DNA of 64,000 nucleotides from Mucilaginibacter pedocola (GTDB taxonomy: Bacteria > Bacteroidota > Bacteroidia > Sphingobacteriales > Sphingobacteriaceae), in NCBI RefSeq assembly GCF_002013915.1, contig NZ_MBTF01000001.1, positions 1-64,000 on the forward strand, in the 5' to 3' direction. The notes under the pieces are model-generated. The model worked only from the letters and a program-made list of their open reading frames with translations, ran no database searches and was not told where the DNA came from. Positions 17,728-26,149 of the stretch are shown here, piece after piece. Each line of letters opens with the position of its first letter. The stretch's first letter is position 1. A program made the translations under genes and the position numbers.

Positions 17728-19398
17728 ATGACTTGGTTCCAGCCATCCCCCGGTTCTATTACCGACCTTTCGATCGCCTGTATCGAACTGGTATTCCTGG
17801 TATATCTGCTGAGGTTAAAAAATAAGTCCGGCGATTGCTACCTCATGATATTCATTTATGCTACAGCACTGCCGGCCCAACTGGTTTCCTTCTTTGTCGG
17901 TTCGGTGGTTAATCCACCCGCTTCTCTTTACTGGCTAATGCTTTTCACAGAGGGCCTGCAATTCGTGGCCGTCATTTGGTGTTCCTACCGGTTCTATCAA
18001 AACAGTTTTCCCCGGGAGAGCTGGGTGGCCATCCTGGCCTATGTTTTCCTTTTTTGCTGTGCCGCTTATTTCTGGCTGACAGACTTTTACCTTTTCCACC
18101 GGATCGCTCTGAACCATATACTGTTTTTCGCCGGCCTGTATGTGGCGGCTACCTTGTGGTCAGCCATCAATTACATCCGAAAAATGAAGCTTTTTTTAAA
18201 AGAGCGTGGCGTCTTTTCTTTGAAACATGAATTGCTGCATCCCACTACGAGGGAAACAGCTTTATTCAGCGGGTTCGCCTTCAGCCTTTTTATCTATACC
18301 CTTATCCAAGCCATTATTTTCCTGTACGACCTGGATAGTGTGCCGCCGGGTTTCTTTTTAACATCGCTTTACTTGCTTTCCGTATCGATCACGGTCCTGG
18401 TAGGTTTTGCATACTTTAGTTACGCCCGCGAAAAAACCTCATTCGAAACCAAGATCGTGGGTATCACGCTGTTTCTAACATTGAGCGCTGTCACGCTGAT
18501 ACCGATCGTGTTATTCGGTGCTGATGGTACGCCCGAAACTACCGGCTACGTGAAAGTTTTCGTCATTATCGTCCCGGTAACTACGCTGGCCATTTGCTTT
18601 TTGTTACCCTTGCTGTTGCGTTATACGCTGCTTAAACACCTGAATAAAATAGTGGCAGGCGTTATACAGGTGGGCACGGGTGACCTGGACGCAAAGGTAG
18701 AAGTGCAGGTTAACGATGAAATTGGCAGGCTGTCCCGGCATTTCAACCGAATGACGGGCTCACTTAGGGAGCGTACCGAACAACTGAACAGTATGCGGGA
18801 AACCATTGCCACCGATTTTCATGACCAGACCGGGAATATGCTATCCGCCATTACCCGGCAGGCGGGGCTGCTTAAACTTAAGTTAAGCAGCGAACATGAA
18901 CTGCAGCCCATGATCAGCAGTATCGTAGAAAACAGTAATGGGCTTTACGCCAGCAGCAAGGATTTTTTGTGGCAGCTTAACCACAACAGCGATGATCCGA
19001 ATGAACTTTTCGATTACCTGACGGCTTACGGCCAACAATATTATAACCAGTTCGATATCGCATTTTCTGCAAGCGCCCCGGAATGCCATGGTGTGCAGTT
19101 AGACATTTCGGCTGCGCTGAACCTTATCTTCATCTTTAAAGAGGCCATGACGAATGTTGCCAAACATTCCGGAGCCGGTGAGGCCGTGCTTACCATGATA
19201 TGTACTGCATCGCAGGCAACCTTCATCCTGCAGGATAATGGCTGCTGGAAAGAAGCCGACACCTCGCGGGAACATTACGGGCTGGGCAATATGGAGCGCC
19301 GATGCCGTAAACAAAACTTCAATTATCAGATTACCAAAAAAGCCAGTGGCACGCGCGTCGCCATCAGTGTCCCTGTGCACCTGCCCATATCTATATGA
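17728..19398 (+). CDS. Sensor histidine kinase, NarL/DesK class, with HAMP
   Basis: 556 aa from the ATG at 17728 (a GTG at 17695 is possible). The N-terminal 290 residues hold about seven transmembrane helices. A HAMP linker (LLLRYTLLKHLNKIVAGVIQ to RLSRHFNRMTGSL) follows. The dimerisation helix carries the HisKA_3 phosphoacceptor His365 in DFHDQTGNMLSAI, and the ATPase domain has NVAKHSGA and YGLGNMERRC. It overlaps its response regulator by 4 bases (ATGA). Ligand unknown. The lipoprotein genes transcribed away from it could be in its regulon, by position only. Confidence 0.9.
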   Translation: MTWFQPSPGSITDLSIACIELVFLVYLLRLKNKSGDCYLMIFIYATALPAQLVSFFVGSVVNPPASLYWLMLFTEGLQFVAVIWCSYRFYQNSFPRESWVAILAYVFLFCCAAYFWLTDFYLFHRIALNHILFFAGLYVAATLWSAINYIRKMKLFLKERGVFSLKHELLHPTTRETALFSGFAFSLFIYTLIQAIIFLYDLDSVPPGFFLTSLYLLSVSITVLVGFAYFSYAREKTSFETKIVGITLFLTLSAVTLIPIVLFGADGTPETTGYVKVFVIIVPVTTLAICFLLPLLLRYTLLKHLNKIVAGVIQVGTGDLDAKVEVQVNDEIGRLSRHFNRMTGSLRERTEQLNSMRETIATDFHDQTGNMLSAITRQAGLLKLKLSSEHELQPMISSIVENSNGLYASSKDFLWQLNHNSDDPNELFDYLTAYGQQYYNQFDIAFSASAPECHGVQLDISAALNLIFIFKEAMTNVAKHSGAGEAVLTMICTASQATFILQDNGCWKEADTSREHYGLGNMERRCRKQNFNYQITKKASGTRVAISVPVHLPISI

Positions 19399-20018
19399 AG
19401 AAAAGAATCATTATCATTGAAGACAACAGTAAGATCAGGGAAGGCTTCGCAGCCGTCATCGAAACATCGGGCGAATATTTCGTGGCCGGCCAATATGATA
19501 ATTGCGAAGAAGCGTTAAAAAAACTACCGGATGACCGGCCTGACCTTGTGTTAATGGATATCGATCTGCCCGGTATGAACGGTATAGAGGGTACCATGCG
19601 GATCAGGAAGCAGCTTCCGGATTGTATCGTGCTCATCATAACGGTTTTGGAAGACAGCCAAAAGGTTTTCCAGTCGCTTTGTGCCGGCGCGGGCGGATAT
19701 ATCGTTAAAAATTCGGATATCGAACACATCCTGCAAAATATCGCGGAAGCTTTCTCGGGCGGGGCACCGATGAGCTTGCATATCGCTAAGATGGTGGTCC
19801 GCTCGTTCGGCCGCGCGCAGGACTCGCCGCTTTCTGAGCGGGAACGAGAAGTGCTTAAAGGCATTTCGGAAGGGAAAAGTTACAGTAAGATCGCGTTGGA
19901 GCTTTTTATCAGTAAAGAAACCGTCCGTAGCCATATAAAAAACATTTACCAAAAACTGGCCGTTAACAGCAAGTCCGAAGCGCTGAAAGTTGCCGGGAAC
20001 AACCGGTGGCTGGGATAA
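19395..20018 (+). CDS. NarL/FixJ family response regulator
   Basis: 207 aa. The receiver domain has the acidic pair in IIIEDNSK, the phosphoacceptor Asp55 in LVLMDIDLPGMNG, Thr in LIITVLED and Lys in GGYIVKN. A LuxR-type HTH follows, LSEREREVLKGISEGKSYSK through FISKETVRSHIKNIYQKLAV. Partner of the upstream kinase by overlap and class. Confidence 0.95.
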   Translation: MKKRIIIIEDNSKIREGFAAVIETSGEYFVAGQYDNCEEALKKLPDDRPDLVLMDIDLPGMNGIEGTMRIRKQLPDCIVLIITVLEDSQKVFQSLCAGAGGYIVKNSDIEHILQNIAEAFSGGAPMSLHIAKMVVRSFGRAQDSPLSEREREVLKGISEGKSYSKIALELFISKETVRSHIKNIYQKLAVNSKSEALKVAGNNRWLG

Positions 20019-20068
20019 CATTAATTAGTTAGCGCAGGATTCGCACCGAAACAGGCAACAAAAGCATA

Positions 20069-20434
20069 TTATTCCTCGATGACCCAATCCTCGGCTTTTT
20101 TCAATTCATCCGGGCTAAAGCCCTTCGACTTACCGGGAATTGCCAATTGGAAGGCGTCTGTAAACCATTCCACCGCCTTTTGGTCGCTTACAACGGCAAT
20201 TCGGTGCCAGTGGGTATAATGTTTTAAACCCGCCAACATATCTTTCCACCAGGCGGCAAGGGTGAAGTTTTGCACGCCTGTTTCTAATACCAATAAATAC
20301 CGAATCTCGCCGGTTCGCTTTACCAATTCGTCGAGTCCTGGAAGTAACACAGTTTCCATGTCTTCTTTCGTTACTTCGCCAGCGGCACATACACCGAGTA
20401 CCTCCGGCGGCAATTCGTTTATTTTTGTTAACAT
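20069..20434 (-). CDS. SpoIIAA-like STAS/UspA-type protein
   Basis: 121 aa from the ATG at 20434. A longer in-frame extension to 20656 reads through unlikely residues and overlaps a plus-strand gene. MLTKINELPPEVLGVCAAGE, YLLVLETGVQNFTLAAWWKD and RIAVVSDQKAVEWFTDAFQL match the SpoIIAA-like (DUF3478) family, a single STAS-related domain without the phosphorylated Ser of anti-sigma antagonists. Soluble. Role unknown. Confidence 0.8.
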   Translation of the reverse strand: MLTKINELPPEVLGVCAAGEVTKEDMETVLLPGLDELVKRTGEIRYLLVLETGVQNFTLAAWWKDMLAGLKHYTHWHRIAVVSDQKAVEWFTDAFQLAIPGKSKGFSPDELKKAEDWVIEE

Positions 20435-20498
20435 AATAAAATAACAACAAAAATTACAGGCTGTTTTAAACTGGTACAGCAATTGTTGCGGGTATGGC

Positions 20499-20678
20499 AT
20501 GAATGAAGAAAACGAAAAAATCGAGGCGCTGACCGGGCCCGACGACATCATTGATACCAAGGCCGATGACGCTAACGCGGAGAAACACAAAACGCAAGAA
20601 GAACTGGAAGGTACCGAACCTTCTAAAGACGAAACCCAAATAAATAAAGCAGACACGGAAATAAAAAGGAGCGAGTAA
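20499..20678 (+). CDS. Small acidic protein, 59 aa
   Basis: MNEENEKIEALTGPDDIIDT, then an Ala-Asp-Asn-Ala-Glu stretch and a Lys/Glu-rich end. Strongly charged and probably disordered. Similar short acidic proteins are common near stress genes in this group. Divergent from the SpoIIAA-like gene. Function unknown. Confidence 0.5.
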   Translation: MNEENEKIEALTGPDDIIDTKADDANAEKHKTQEELEGTEPSKDETQINKADTEIKRSE

Positions 20679-20768
20679 TTAGAGCAGTATGATTATTGCT
20701 TTTCTGTGCGTTCGCTCGATAATGATAAACGATGAAAATAATGGAATTTATGCTGGGATGCCGGTATT

Positions 20769-21556
20769 TTATCGAAAGGAAGCGTCGTCTGAGGCCAGAA
20801 ATACATAAGCGGGGGCAATTTCGGAGGGTTGGCCCGCGCGTTTCATAGCCGTTTCACTGCCGAATTTTTTTATCTTTTCATCATCTAAACTTGATACGAT
20901 AAGTGGCGTCCAAACCGGCCGTGGTGCTACGGCATTTACCCGATGCCTTTTCGGTCAGGTTGGTGGCGAGCGAGCGGGTGAAAGTGGTGATAGCGCCTTT
21001 TATATAAGAATAGTCGATCAGCGCGGGAGATGAACGGTGGGCAGTGACGGAAGTGGTATTGATGATCGTATCGCCCGCTTTCATATACCTCAGCAAAAAA
21101 GAAGTAGGCGTAAATGTTGGTGCGGAAAGTGGCACCTAATTGTTTTTCATCGATAGCCTTGACGTCCTTTTCCGGGAACTGGATGGTGGCATTATTCACC
21201 ACGATATTCAGTTAGCCAAATTCGCCCATCGCTTTTTGAATTGCCTTTTTGCGAAATTTTGCGCGTTTGACGCCCCCTTTTATCAGCAGGCATTTCCTGC
21301 CTGCCGCTTCAATAATTTCACTAGTAGCCTTCGCGTCGATTTCCTCATCCAGGTAAACAATGGCAAGGTCGGCACCTTCTTTGGCGTAGTGTACCGCCAC
21401 TGCGCTCCCTATACCGCTATCGCCGCCTGTGATCAGCGCTACTTTACCTTTAAGCTTCCCAGCGGGTTTGTAACTGCTTTTGATATATTCCGGCGCCGGG
21501 TCCATTTTGGCTTTTATGCCCGGCTATTTGCTTTGTTTTTTTGCTGCCTTTGCCAT
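20769..21556 (-). pseudogene. Degraded copy of the stress-type SDR
   Basis: Reads as a relative of the SDR at 8514-9368 but in pieces. From the ATG at 21556, the frame meets TAG after eleven codons. MDPAPEYIKSSYKPAGKLKG through TGGDSGIG resumes downstream. A TAA follows GEFG near 21212, then LNIVVNNATIQFPEK continues in frame. A small deletion near 21093 shifts frame before MKAGDTIINTTSVTAHRSSP, and another shift occurs after TEK near 20943, before the RVNAV stretch. The C-terminus stops at DDASFR, losing the GQVIHVNGG end. Catalytic Tyr and Lys remain recognisable but cannot be translated as one protein. Confidence 0.9.
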
Positions 21557-21622
21557 GTTATGAAAACTGGGTATGTAAATTATAGTTTAATAAATTATAA
21601 TCCTTAATAAAGACTAACGCCT

Positions 21623-21907
21623 ATGAACCAGGAAAAAATTTACTTTCAAGATCGCTTTTGTAACGATAAAGAATGTTTGCCGCTTACGGAAGCAATTAAA
21701 AGAACCTTATCTCCCGAAGATCAGTATCAGCCTGAATGCGTAGTTATAAAATTCAAAAAGTGGGGCGAGTACGGCATTAAAGCCTATTACAGGGTTAACA
21801 ACCAGTTGTTTTACGCAACGGCAAAAATGGATTTGTCAGGTAAAATATTGTCGAAAAAATTGAATGCTAAAAATGGTAAGGGCAGTTTGCTGAAACTGGC
21901 GGTATGA
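21623..21907 (+). CDS. Hypothetical protein, 94 aa
   Basis: Basic, soluble (MNQEKIYFQDRFCNDKECLP...). Two Cys in the first 20 residues and a Lys-rich C-terminus. No recognised domain. A GC-rich hairpin follows at 21963. Confidence 0.55.
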   Translation: MNQEKIYFQDRFCNDKECLPLTEAIKRTLSPEDQYQPECVVIKFKKWGEYGIKAYYRVNNQLFYATAKMDLSGKILSKKLNAKNGKGSLLKLAV

Positions 21908-22219
21908 TGCGCATAGAAGATTCCCGCGGGGTTTCTTCGGGGAGGTGGATTATTTTGCTTTCGGCCGGAATTAAGGCTCCGGCCATCGAATTTGAAAAAA
22001 AAATATTCGGATCACATTTTTGCACCGGTAGGGGCGATGTCGTTAGTTGTATTCAGTTCATTCAGCCCGGTTCGATCAAATTTTCTCTGAATATTATTTA
22101 CGAATACCATTAATTTCTAGGAAATGTGTCAGGATAAATATTCCTAATTTTTTTAAGATCATAATAATTTTCTTTCTAAAAAAAATAACGTACCATTACA
22201 CACAATATAATTACTACCT
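21908..22219. other. Intergenic region upstream of the stressosome operon
   Basis: No convincing gene. A 69-codon ORF starting at 21904 lacks coding character. A hairpin lies at 21963-21984. The last 100 bases are strongly AT-rich and should contain the promoter of the rsb operon, but no clear element could be fixed. Confidence 0.5.
21963..21984 (+). terminator. GC-rich hairpin, possible terminator
   Basis: Perfect 7-bp stem GGCCGGA/TCCGGCC with an 8-base loop. It has no T tract immediately after, so it is weak as an intrinsic terminator. Confidence 0.4.
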
Positions 22220-23077
22220 ATGGCTATTGATATAACCAAGATCTTTAAAAAGAAACAAACCGAAATCCTGGAACGATGGATGCAGAACCAATTGGCCGAT
22301 GCCGGTTTGCGGGAAGACCTGATGAGCAATGAGGACCTGCGAGCCGAATCTGAGGAACTTATCACCGCATTGGTAAAAAGTTTGAACGATAAAAACCTGT
22401 CAGATGCAGATTCAGGGGATTTTGATCATGTGATCGAGATATTGAGCGGGATCTCGATTTCCCGCGCGCGCCAAGGTTACAGCCCGCGTGAGACTGGGCT
22501 GTTCATCATGAGCCTTAAGCAAGCTTTGATAGAGGTGGTGCAGGACGAAATAGAAGGCCCTAAAGAACTGGTAGAGGTGACCTTAAAGCTGAATCGTTTG
22601 ATGGATAGCTTTTCTATCATCACCTTCGAAACCTTTATCAAAGGCCGCGAAGAGGTCATCCTGCGCCAAACGGATGAGATCTCAGAAATATCGACACCTG
22701 TCATCCGCGTGTGGGATGGCATCATTGCGCTACCCATAATCGGAACGCTGGATAGTGCCCGCACGCAGGTCGTAATGGAAAGCCTGCTGACCGAGATCGT
22801 AGAATCTGAAAGCAGCGTAGCTATTTTAGATATTTCCGGCGTGCCAACTGTAGATTCTTTGGTGGCGCAGCATTTATTAAAAACAGTTAGCGCTACCCGT
22901 TTAATGGGAGCAGAGTGTATCATCAGCGGTATACGCCCGGAGATCGCGCAGACTATCGTTCACCTCGGTATCGACCTTTCCGGGATCGTTACTAAGGCTA
23001 CATTGGCCAGTGCGCTGCAGTACGCGTTTAGAACATTAAGGTTAGTAGTAAAAAAGGAAGTTAAAGCGATCTCATAA
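22220..23077 (+). CDS. rsbR: RsbR-type stressosome scaffold protein
   Basis: 285 aa. The first about 150 residues form an RsbRD-like helical sensor domain (ITKIFKKKQTEILERWMQNQ..., ISISRARQGYSPRETGLFIM). Residues 158-272 form a STAS domain. The two positions phosphorylated by RsbT in Bacillus RsbR (Thr171 and Thr205) correspond to Ser179 (GTLDSARTQ) and Ser213 (PTVDSLVAQ) here. RsbR and RsbS build the stressosome, a large cytoplasmic signalling complex. First gene of a five-gene operon, 7 bases ahead of rsbS. Confidence 0.93.
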   Translation: MAIDITKIFKKKQTEILERWMQNQLADAGLREDLMSNEDLRAESEELITALVKSLNDKNLSDADSGDFDHVIEILSGISISRARQGYSPRETGLFIMSLKQALIEVVQDEIEGPKELVEVTLKLNRLMDSFSIITFETFIKGREEVILRQTDEISEISTPVIRVWDGIIALPIIGTLDSARTQVVMESLLTEIVESESSVAILDISGVPTVDSLVAQHLLKTVSATRLMGAECIISGIRPEIAQTIVHLGIDLSGIVTKATLASALQYAFRTLRLVVKKEVKAIS

Positions 23078-23084
23078 AACAGTT

Positions 23085-23498
23085 ATGGACAGAATTCCTA
23101 TTTTAAAGATGGGGCAATTCCTGTTGGTTACTATACAAGTCGACCTTTATGACAGGCTTGCGCTCGACCTGGAAGCCGATTTGGTGCGTATGGTGAGCAA
23201 AACAGGGGCAAAGGGTATATTAATAGATATCTCTGCGGTAAGCATCGTGGATTCGTTCATGGGGCGTATTATTGGCAATATCGGCGTCATGTCTAAATTA
23301 TTAGATGCCGAGACCGTCGTGGTTGGTATGCAGCCGGCGGTGGCTATTACGCTGGTGGAATTGGGTTTACCATTAAAGGGGGTTTATACTGCCCTTAATG
23401 TAGAAAAGGGTATGGATCTGCTCAAGTTAAAGATTCAGGTTACTGACGAAGATGAAACAGATCCTGAATATGATCACAGCGACGATATCTCTGAATAA
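23085..23498 (+). CDS. rsbS: RsbS-type stressosome protein
   Basis: 137 aa, a lone STAS domain. LIDISAVSIVDSFMGRIIGN contains the phosphorylated Ser57, equivalent to Ser59 of Bacillus RsbS. In the known pathway, its phosphorylation by RsbT releases RsbT from the complex. The C-terminal 20 residues are an acidic tail (DEDETDPEYDHSDD) beyond the STAS fold, and their coding region overlaps the start of rsbT by up to 47 bases. Confidence 0.93.
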   Translation: MDRIPILKMGQFLLVTIQVDLYDRLALDLEADLVRMVSKTGAKGILIDISAVSIVDSFMGRIIGNIGVMSKLLDAETVVVGMQPAVAITLVELGLPLKGVYTALNVEKGMDLLKLKIQVTDEDETDPEYDHSDDISE

Positions 23499-23892
23499 AG
23501 ACCATATGCCCGTTCAGCGTGACCAGGACGTTGTGCCCTTCCGCAACCGCGTTAAAGAGTATGCCACCAAGATAAGAATGGGCTTGGTGAATCAAACAAA
23601 ACTGCAAACCGCTGCAAGCGAACTGGTGCGTAATATGTTGCGCTACGGCGGTGGTGGCGAGATCCTGATAGAAGTGGTTTCGCGCGGGCGGGATAACGGC
23701 ATCCGTTTGACTTTTAGCGACAAAGGGCCGGGCATAGCAGATATTGCCATGGCTATGAAGGATGGGTATAGTACAGGTAAAAGTTTAGGGCTCGGCCTGC
23801 CGGGTACTAAACGCTTGGTGAACGAATTCGATATTAAGAGTGAATTGGGAAAGGGGACAAAAGTGGTGATCTTAAAATGGGCAAATGGTTGA
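23452..23892 (+). CDS. rsbT: RsbT-type serine kinase (stressosome switch)
   Basis: About 146 aa GHKL-fold kinase. The N-box TAASELVRNMLRYG, G1 box SDKGPGI and G2 box LGLGLPGTKRLVNEF are all intact, and the spacing equals that of Bacillus RsbT. Several starts are possible (23452, 23470 or 23506), and all keep the domain. In Bacillus it phosphorylates RsbR and RsbS, then leaves to activate the phosphatase RsbU. No RsbU or sigma-B gene is present here. The stop overlaps the next gene by 8 bases. Confidence 0.92.
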   Translation: MKQILNMITATISLNKDHMPVQRDQDVVPFRNRVKEYATKIRMGLVNQTKLQTAASELVRNMLRYGGGGEILIEVVSRGRDNGIRLTFSDKGPGIADIAMAMKDGYSTGKSLGLGLPGTKRLVNEFDIKSELGKGTKVVILKWANG

Positions 23893-24895
23893 CGCAACAC
23901 ACATCAGCTTTGATGCCTCGGACAGAAGCTATTACGCACTTATCAAAAAGGAAGTTCATAATATAGCGCTCTCTGCAGATTTTTCGGAGAAACGGATCGC
24001 TGAACTCGATATTATTGTTGCCGAGCTAACTTCCAATTTACATAAGTATGCCAATAACGGTGAATTGCTTGTCGGGTATTTTAAGGATAGCGAACACGAG
24101 TATATCGAACTGATCAGTATAGATAGCGGCCCGGGCATGAGCGATGTTCCGCGGATGATGACGGACGGTTACTCCACCACCAATACGATGGGCCATGGCT
24201 TGGGAAGTATCAAACGGCTGTCAGACCAGTTCGATATTTTTTCGGCGAAAGGCTGGGGCACGTTATTGGTTAGCCGGGTATTCAAATCGCCTCCCGCGAA
24301 GTTACGGCGCAAAGCCACGATAACAGTTAAAGCCTTAGTGGTTGCTAAACCCGGGGAAAAAGCCAGCGGGGACGGTTATTATTTAAAAGCAACGGAAGAT
24401 CACATAAAGGTGATGCTGGCCGATGGTTTGGGCCATGGGGTAGAGGCGAACCTGGCGGTAAATGAAGCCGTAAAGGCTTTCAAGCAATGCCCGTCGAACT
24501 CGCCGGTAGAGATCATTCGTTATATTCATCCGGCGGTGAGGAAAACGCGTGGACTGGTAGCCACCATCGCCGTTTTTGATCTGAAGGCGTCGCTCATCAC
24601 GTTGGCAGGGGTCGGAAATATCTCTTCTAAGCTGAGCGGCCCTTTGCAATCAAAAACCTCACTCGCATACAATGGCATCATAGGGCATAACATCCCGAAT
24701 ACCATGAATGATCAGCGTATGAAAATGGAGGAGTACCAACAACTTACGATGTGCTCTGATGGTATTCGGTCCAGATGGGAATCAGGTAAACAAGCAAGCT
24801 TGCTACGCTGCGATATTATCCTGCAAGCCGCGGCAATTTATAAAGATCATGCACGCCGTACAGATGATATGTCGGTGCTTATAGCTAAAATATAG
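23885..24895 (+). CDS. Fusion of RsbT-like ATPase and PP2C/SpoIIE phosphatase (RsbX-like)
   Basis: 336 aa. Residues 1-140 form an RsbT/anti-sigma GHKL domain with IVAELTSNLHKYANNGELLV (N-box), SIDSGPGM (G1) and TMGHGLGSIKRLSDQFDIF (G2). Residues 145-336 form a PP2C-type phosphatase with MLADGLGHGVEANLA, MCSDGIRSRW and a closing DDMSVLIAKI, which hold the metal-binding Asp residues. In the RsbX role it would dephosphorylate RsbR and RsbS to reset the stressosome, with the ATPase half perhaps adding kinase activity or docking. It is fourth in the operon and 4 bases from the kinase gene. Confidence 0.9.
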   Translation: MVDATHISFDASDRSYYALIKKEVHNIALSADFSEKRIAELDIIVAELTSNLHKYANNGELLVGYFKDSEHEYIELISIDSGPGMSDVPRMMTDGYSTTNTMGHGLGSIKRLSDQFDIFSAKGWGTLLVSRVFKSPPAKLRRKATITVKALVVAKPGEKASGDGYYLKATEDHIKVMLADGLGHGVEANLAVNEAVKAFKQCPSNSPVEIIRYIHPAVRKTRGLVATIAVFDLKASLITLAGVGNISSKLSGPLQSKTSLAYNGIIGHNIPNTMNDQRMKMEEYQQLTMCSDGIRSRWESGKQASLLRCDIILQAAAIYKDHARRTDDMSVLIAKI

Positions 24896-24899
24896 ACAT

Positions 24900-26099
24900 A
24901 TGACACAATTGACCGCGATATCCCTTGAGAATGAAATGGACCTTACGCTGGCCTATAAAAGATCTATGCGCGTAGGCGAATTATTGGGCCTTACTATTTC
25001 CACACAAACGGCTTTCGCTACCGCCGTTTCGGAGGTATGCCGGGAGGTGATCGACAAGGCATTCGAAGGTCTGGCAACGCTGGGTGCTACGCAGGATAAT
25101 GGCCGCTTTTTTATGGCGGCAAGGATCACCTGCCGTATCGATGAGATATTTAACCGGAGTAATGAAGGTTTAGAGTATGCCCGAAAGTTGGTGCCGGTGC
25201 TCGACCTTGAGGCCGCCGGGGATCTTTTGACCATAAATTTAAAACTGGGTATCCCGAGGTCTGTGAGGCTCGACCAGCGGAAAGTGAATGCGGTTAAACT
25301 ACAGTTAGAGGCCGAAGGGCCAATGAGTGCATACGAGGAGGTTAAGCAGCGGAACGCGCAATTGTCTGAACTGAACCAACAACACGAGTTGGCTTTGACA
25401 CACGCAAGCTACCTGGACCAAAAGAAGAACGAATTTTTATCGGTAGCAAGCCATGAACTAAATTCCCCGCTTACGATACTGCGGTCTTTTGCGCAACTCG
25501 CGCTTCGCGAAAATAAGGGCCAGAATGTCGCCCTGGAAAAGTTTTTGGTGAAGATCGAAACTCAGACCGCTAAGTTGAGTAACCTGGTACGGCAACTAAT
25601 GGATATATCCCGCATGGAGGAAGGCCAGGTGAATTATCAAAGGGAAGCGACCGAATTAACGCCCTACCTGGAGTCGATACGGGAGCCTTTACAGTTGCTG
25701 GTAGCTGGCCACCTGTTAGAAGTGAACGTCGACGAGGATATGACCGTTATGATAGATCGCCTTCGGATAGAACAAGTGCTGATGAACCTTGTGGGTAACG
25801 CAGCTAAATATTCTCAGCCGGGAAAGAGAATAGCAATTAACCTTGCGCGCAAAGACCTATCCGCAATAATAAGTATTACTGATGAAGGGATAGGGATGAG
25901 CACGGAAACCACTAAACGCGTTTTCGAAAAATTTTACCGCAGCGAGTTAGCGGAGAAAAAGTATAGCGGTTTGGGAATGGGGCTTTATGTTTCTTCGCGC
26001 ATCATTTCTGACCACGGAGGCGGCCTGAAGATCGAAAGTGAGGAAGGGAAAGGTTCAATACTCACCATTAACCTTCCATTAGAGCCTGTACAAGGGTGA
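24900..26099 (+). CDS. Stressosome-linked soluble histidine kinase
   Basis: 399 aa, no membrane segment. Residues 1-130 resemble a degenerate RsbT-type domain (GLTISTQTAFATAVSEVCRE aligns with the RsbT helix before and through its N-box, but the Asn is replaced and G1/G2 are absent). A coiled coil (YEEVKQRNAQLSELNQQHEL) leads to a complete HisKA with His185 in SVASHELNSPLT and a HATPase with MNLVGNAAKYSQPG, DEGIGM, FEKFY and GLGMGLYVSS. As last gene of the rsb operon it is the probable output. No receiver gene is adjacent. The nearest orphan receiver is at 34064. Confidence 0.92.
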   Translation: MTQLTAISLENEMDLTLAYKRSMRVGELLGLTISTQTAFATAVSEVCREVIDKAFEGLATLGATQDNGRFFMAARITCRIDEIFNRSNEGLEYARKLVPVLDLEAAGDLLTINLKLGIPRSVRLDQRKVNAVKLQLEAEGPMSAYEEVKQRNAQLSELNQQHELALTHASYLDQKKNEFLSVASHELNSPLTILRSFAQLALRENKGQNVALEKFLVKIETQTAKLSNLVRQLMDISRMEEGQVNYQREATELTPYLESIREPLQLLVAGHLLEVNVDEDMTVMIDRLRIEQVLMNLVGNAAKYSQPGKRIAINLARKDLSAIISITDEGIGMSTETTKRVFEKFYRSELAEKKYSGLGMGLYVSSRIISDHGGGLKIESEEGKGSILTINLPLEPVQG

Positions 26100-26149
26100 A
26101 ACCGTTTTTGCAACGGCAGGCTGGGTTCATCTTCTTAAATAAGGAGCGA

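Noticed and set aside
20435..20656. N-terminal extension of the SpoIIAA-like gene
   Set aside because: It overlaps the small acidic plus-strand gene and reads as Ser-rich non-domain sequence.
21904..22113. 69-codon ORF after the 94 aa gene
   Set aside because: Overlaps a hairpin and shows no coding signature.
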